From contig JASHPH010000331.1 of the NCBI GenBank assembly GCA_030038255.1, forward strand, positions 1 to 34,149: 34,149 bases of DNA, read 5' to 3'. The position numbers and the translations under genes were made by a program. The notes under the pieces are model-generated. The model saw only the letters and a list, made by a program, of their open reading frames with translations, ran no database searches and had not been told where the DNA came from. Source of the stretch: Candidatus Sulfotelmatobacter sp. (GTDB lineage Bacteria; Acidobacteriota; Terriglobia; Terriglobales; Acidobacteriaceae). Positions 33,431-34,149 of this stretch are shown here, in pieces. Within the stretch, counting starts at the first letter, position 1. Each line of letters opens with the position of its first letter.

Positions 33431-34149
33431 CTAGGACGGGGCACCCGCGCGACGCATCCCGGCGAACACCGCCGTGACGCGGCCCTTCATCCAGCCCTTA
33501 GTATGCGTGCGCACGTAAGCCAGCCCCAGCATGGCCAGGGTGATCACCAGCAGTCCCACCGAGGCCGTGCCAATCCCCACTCCACGCTTGGGGAGAATCG
33601 AGAAGCGGCCGTAGACGAATTCGATGTGCACCCAGTAGACCACCAGCGACGCCTGGCCCAGTTGGATCAGTGGGCTGAATCGCCACGGGCCAGCTGGCAT
33701 TTTTCCGATGACCCAGCGGCACCACGCATAGCTCGCAGTCAGAATCACCATCAGCATGCCCAAGCGAATCAGAAAGAAATTCGGGCTGGTGTGCCAGTAA
33801 TCGTAGACGGGATAGAGCTGCAATGGCATCGAGTCCAGCCAGCGCGAAAGTTCGACCAGCACGATACCGGCGCCGCCGATGGAAACGAACACTCTCGCTT
33901 CGCGAGCGCGCGCCCAGGGGCTCATCAAAACGAATCCCACGGCGAGGCCGGCGAACGCAAAAGCCGCCCACGGAAATATGGGAAAAAGCCACGCTTGCGG
34001 CTTGCCCAGGTTGTGCACGCCGTCGATGTAGGACTCCAGCGGCCAGGGCAACCAACGCGGACGCCAGGTGGTCCAGAGCAGCGGGGTAAGCAGGGAGATC
34101 AGAAGCGCGGTGGCAGCGGCGGCCAAGATGAGGGATAGCCGCATCTTTG
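33431..34149 (-). CDS. Multispanning membrane protein, acyltransferase-like (C-terminal part, cut by window edge)
   Basis: The frame is open to the right edge, so the ATG at 34142-34144 is probably internal. At least 237 residues are visible, with about seven hydrophobic segments and basic loops. The segment FPIFPWAAFAFAGLAVGFVL and the C-terminal LGQASLVVYWVHIEFVYGR resemble the DUF1624/heparan-alpha-glucosaminide N-acetyltransferase-like (COG3503) or Acyltransferase_3 families. The catalytic His region would lie upstream, outside the window. The substrate is unknown. Confidence 0.6.
   Translation of the reverse strand, partial: KMRLSLILAAAATALLISLLTPLLWTTWRPRWLPWPLESYIDGVHNLGKPQAWLFPIFPWAAFAFAGLAVGFVLMSPWARAREARVFVSIGGAGIVLVELSRWLDSMPLQLYPVYDYWHTSPNFFLIRLGMLMVILTASYAWCRWVIGKMPAGPWRFSPLIQLGQASLVVYWVHIEFVYGRFSILPKRGVGIGTASVGLLVITLAMLGLAYVRTHTKGWMKGRVTAVFAGMRRAGAPS

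Overview
The window looks like a chromosomal segment of a GC-rich Acidobacteriota bacterium, probably of the Terriglobia/Koribacter type. The assignment is an inference. It rests on a lipoprotein with acidobacterial-style internal repeats, many short GC-rich intergenic hairpins, and the mix of soil-type genes (PQQ dehydrogenase with cytochrome c, LigD, CPBP protease, BON protein). No rRNA, tRNA, CRISPR array or prophage was seen. One mobile element, an IS110-type transposase cut by the left edge, lies at 1-113 with a long inverted repeat upstream of it.

Layout. 290-5474 (minus strand) is a tight four-gene unit: a MarR regulator, a ClC transporter, a TPR membrane protein and a second ClC transporter. 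Two matching palindromes lie just upstream of the regulator. 5755-13347 (mostly plus) carries purB, a YheT-type hydrolase (minus), an FmdB-like zinc ribbon, nicotinate phosphoribosyltransferase, a REC-GGDEF response regulator, a CPBP protease and an MFS exporter. 13369-15645 (minus) is a large secreted propeller protein, followed by a 195-bp inverted-repeat element. pyrE and mtnA follow, separated by a TCATTGAG-type microrepeat hairpin. After them come the repeat lipoprotein and a convergent hybrid histidine kinase. 22469-27019 holds a small membrane protein, a three-BON periplasmic protein, larB with a ChaN-like gene (minus) and ubiX. 27245-29784 is a cytochrome c gene next to a PQQ dehydrogenase with a lanthanide-type metal site. 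The right end has a sCache protein, a NUDIX hydrolase, a LigD-type ligase and a truncated membrane acyltransferase.

The most unusual stretch is 29826-30171, about 350 bases with no sizeable gene. It has a sigma70-like promoter, an almost complete anti-16S Shine-Dalgarno sequence, a 20-codon ORF in atypical codons, five stacked hairpins (one with an anti-Shine-Dalgarno loop) and a strong Rho-independent terminator. It reads as an independent structured RNA or leader-peptide riboregulator, and I do not recognise the family.

Functional links. pncB makes the NAD precursor from which LarB's substrate (NaAD) derives, although the two genes are about 14 kb apart. The cytochrome and the PQQ dehydrogenase probably form one periplasmic alcohol-oxidation electron-transfer unit. 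The MarR-ClC unit probably handles anion or acid stress.
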